Both the position numbers and the translations under genes were made by a program. Source: an uncultured Bacilli bacterium (GTDB taxonomy: Bacteria > Bacillota_I > Bacilli_A > RF39 > UBA660). From it: 14,668 nucleotides of DNA. Positions 13,805 through 14,668 of the stretch are shown piece by piece. The stretch's first letter is position 1, and each line of letters begins with the position of its first letter. The stretch covers positions 1-14,668 of the forward strand of contig CANRCL010000020.1 in assembly GCA_947629115.1 (NCBI GenBank), in the 5' to 3' direction. The notes under the pieces were generated by a model. It was not told the origin of the DNA. It saw only the letters and a program-made list of their open reading frames with translations, and made no database searches.

Positions 13805-14471
13805 GTAATACGGTTATTTTATCATTTTTATCAATTGATAGAAGGGTTATCTTTTCTAATTTTTGTTTTGTATCTTTTAAATATTTATTAAACCAACTAA
13901 TATTTTTTTTCGCTTTTTTTAATTCTTGTTCATTTAATACCCCATCAACTACAACTAAATAATTTAATGTTTGCTTTTGACTATTTTTTTGAATAGCGTT
14001 TTTTAAATCATTACTCGTAATTGGTTGATTTTTACCTTTTAACAATATGGAAATATCTCCAGATGGTTCTAAAACTGCACATTCTAATTCATTAATATCA
14101 AAACATCCTTTTAAACGACAATTTTCTAAAACTTTTCCGACACTTAATTTTGATTTTTCTAAATTATCATAGTTAAAATTGTTATTTTCAAATAAAACTA
14201 ATGGTTCTCCATCCATAATTTCTTCAGCCGTGTGATTATGATAAGATACTAAAGAAATAAGATAACCAATAATCCCAAAAGATAATAAAGCAATTATTCC
14301 ATCATATAAAGAAGTATCAAGACTTATTATAGAGTCTGCTGTAATTGAACCAATAGTAATACTTAAAACATAATCATATAATGTAAGATTTTTTAACTGT
14401 TTTTTCCCAAGAATTTTAACAATTAAAAATAAAACTATAAACATAACAAAAGAACGAAGTATTGTTTCCAT
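13794..14471 (-). CDS. DUF421/YetF-type membrane protein
   Basis: This 225-residue protein matches the DUF421 (YetF, YdfR, YrbG-like) family. Three membrane segments (about 5-21, 33-50 and 57-76) flank the family motif GKKQLKNLTLYDYVLSITIGSITAD (22-46). A cytoplasmic alpha/beta domain follows with the hallmark LVLFENNNF, then CRLKGCFDINELECAVLEPSGDISILLK (118-145). The biochemical function is not settled; the B. subtilis members are linked to spore or envelope phenotypes. The length is normal. The gene faces ssrA and shares its terminator; its TAG stop lies within the hairpin. The ribosome binding site AGGTGAT and the ATG fall inside a perfect inverted repeat (see the separate entry), so translation may be structure-controlled. 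No operon partner is visible. Confidence 0.9.
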   Translation of the reverse strand: METILRSFVMFIVLFLIVKILGKKQLKNLTLYDYVLSITIGSITADSIISLDTSLYDGIIALLSFGIIGYLISLVSYHNHTAEEIMDGEPLVLFENNNFNYDNLEKSKLSVGKVLENCRLKGCFDINELECAVLEPSGDISILLKGKNQPITSNDLKNAIQKNSQKQTLNYLVVVDGVLNEQELKKAKKNISWFNKYLKDTKQKLEKITLLSIDKNDKITVLQKN

Positions 14472-14493
14472 AATATCACCTATTGATATTATG
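14469..14493 (-). promoter_or_regulatory. Perfect 10-bp inverted repeat over the DUF421 start codon and Shine-Dalgarno
   Basis: CATAATATCA (14469-14478) and TGATATTATG (14484-14493) are exact inverted repeats separated by CCTAT. In the minus-strand mRNA the loop is ATAGG, the Shine-Dalgarno spans loop and stem, and the start codon is the last 3 bp of the stem. It could be an initiation-blocking hairpin or a protein operator. Confidence 0.7.
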
Positions 14494-14508
14494 AACTTAT
14501 TTTTTTAA

Positions 14509-14514
14509 AGTATA
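14509..14514 (-). promoter_or_regulatory. Possible -10 element for the DUF421 gene
   Basis: TATACT on the minus strand lies 38 nt upstream of the start codon. No convincing -35 box stands 16-18 nt upstream, so the promoter is uncertain. Confidence 0.35.
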
Positions 14515-14557
14515 ACTAGATTATTTACATAAAATATACATAATTTAATTAAGAATT

Positions 14558-14586
14558 TTGATTTATATTGAAAATTAAAATATAAT
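14558..14586 (+). promoter_or_regulatory. Strong promoter at the right end of the window
   Basis: The -35 box is TTGATT (14558-14563), then a 17-nt spacer, then a consensus TATAAT (14581-14586). The predicted start is near 14593. It is divergent from the DUF421 gene and drives whatever lies to the right. Confidence 0.7.
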
Positions 14587-14597
14587 ATAAACTTGAA

Positions 14598-14666
14598 TTT
14601 GACAGTTGTTGAAAGTCAAAAATCTCACAATCCAGCATAAATAAAGGGAAAAATGAGATTTTTTTT
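14598..14666 (+). ncRNA. Short structured transcript: small RNA or attenuator leader
   Basis: Directly after the promoter come a stem TTTGAC/GTCAAA (14598-14603 and 14615-14620) and a 10-bp stem AAAAATCTCA/TGAGATTTTT (14618-14627 and 14654-14663) ending in eight T, which looks like an intrinsic terminator. The two stems overlap by three bases, so they compete. The loop of the second holds AAAGGG and an ATG (14653), so the alternative is a leader hiding a start codon. I do not recognise a known riboswitch. Confidence 0.45.
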
Positions 14667-14668
14667 GT

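Noticed and set aside
1..14471. Mycoplasma-type code with TGA as Trp
   Set aside because: All Trp codons in the intact genes are TGG, and no gene other than the parA fragment contains an in-frame TGA; at this AT content a TGA-Trp genome would use TGA heavily.
1..14668. parS site, insertion sequence, tRNA genes or phage genes
   Set aside because: No match to the parS palindrome, no transposase-like frame, no tRNA cloverleaf other than the tRNA-like part of tmRNA, and no phage-like proteins were seen.

Overview
The window is very AT-rich bacterial DNA with Bacilli-type gene order, strong Shine-Dalgarno sites and sigma-A-like promoters. The order parA-parB-DUF951-(transporter)-ychF-rpsF-ssb-rpsR matches the replication-origin-proximal block of Bacillus subtilis (soj-spo0J...yyzM-yyaF-rpsF-ssb-rpsR). 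Rubrerythrin suggests an anaerobe or microaerophile. I infer an uncultured, gut-type, low-GC Bacilli lineage close to the Mollicutes/Erysipelotrichia side; the exact taxon cannot be fixed from the sequence. All tryptophans in the intact genes are TGG and all gene stops are TAA or TAG. The standard bacterial code therefore fits, with striking avoidance of TGA.

Layout. Positions 1-3853 hold the chromosome-partition end (ParA tail with an in-frame TGA, ParB), a DUF951 protein, an AbgT-type transporter and the YchF ATPase, all tightly packed on the + strand, closed by a terminator. Positions 3930-5057 are the rpsF-ssb-rpsR operon with its own extended -10 promoter, a structured leader that may be an S6:S18 autoregulatory site, and a terminator. 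Positions 5094-7330 hold two membrane-protein genes with separate promoters. The first encodes an unrecognised single-pass surface protein. The second encodes a Ser-His (SipW/ER-type) signal peptidase with a 270-residue charged tail carrying two KEKGFFK motifs. Its terminator lies within the end of the gene and overlaps the promoter of rubrerythrin (7376-7915).

Positions 7890-13312 are the most interesting part. A complete T-box riboswitch with a phenylalanine specifier heads the operon, but the first two genes behind it are not pheS. They encode alpha-helical repeat proteins resembling the mTERF family: one of 440 residues with nine perfectly phased 35-residue repeats, and one of 130 residues overlapping its end. 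Only then come pheS and pheT. The repeat proteins are therefore expected to be made when tRNA-Phe is uncharged, together with the synthetase. This looks like a candidate undescribed accessory module of phenylalanyl-tRNA metabolism.

Positions 13332-13730 are a tmRNA gene (ssrA) with its promoter and an unusual tag peptide ending in QYA. A shared bidirectional terminator separates it from a minus-strand DUF421/YetF-type membrane protein gene, whose start codon and ribosome binding site sit in a perfect 10-bp hairpin. The last 110 bases hold a strong + strand promoter followed about 70 nt later by a terminator-like hairpin. This is either a small RNA or the regulated leader of a gene beyond the window.
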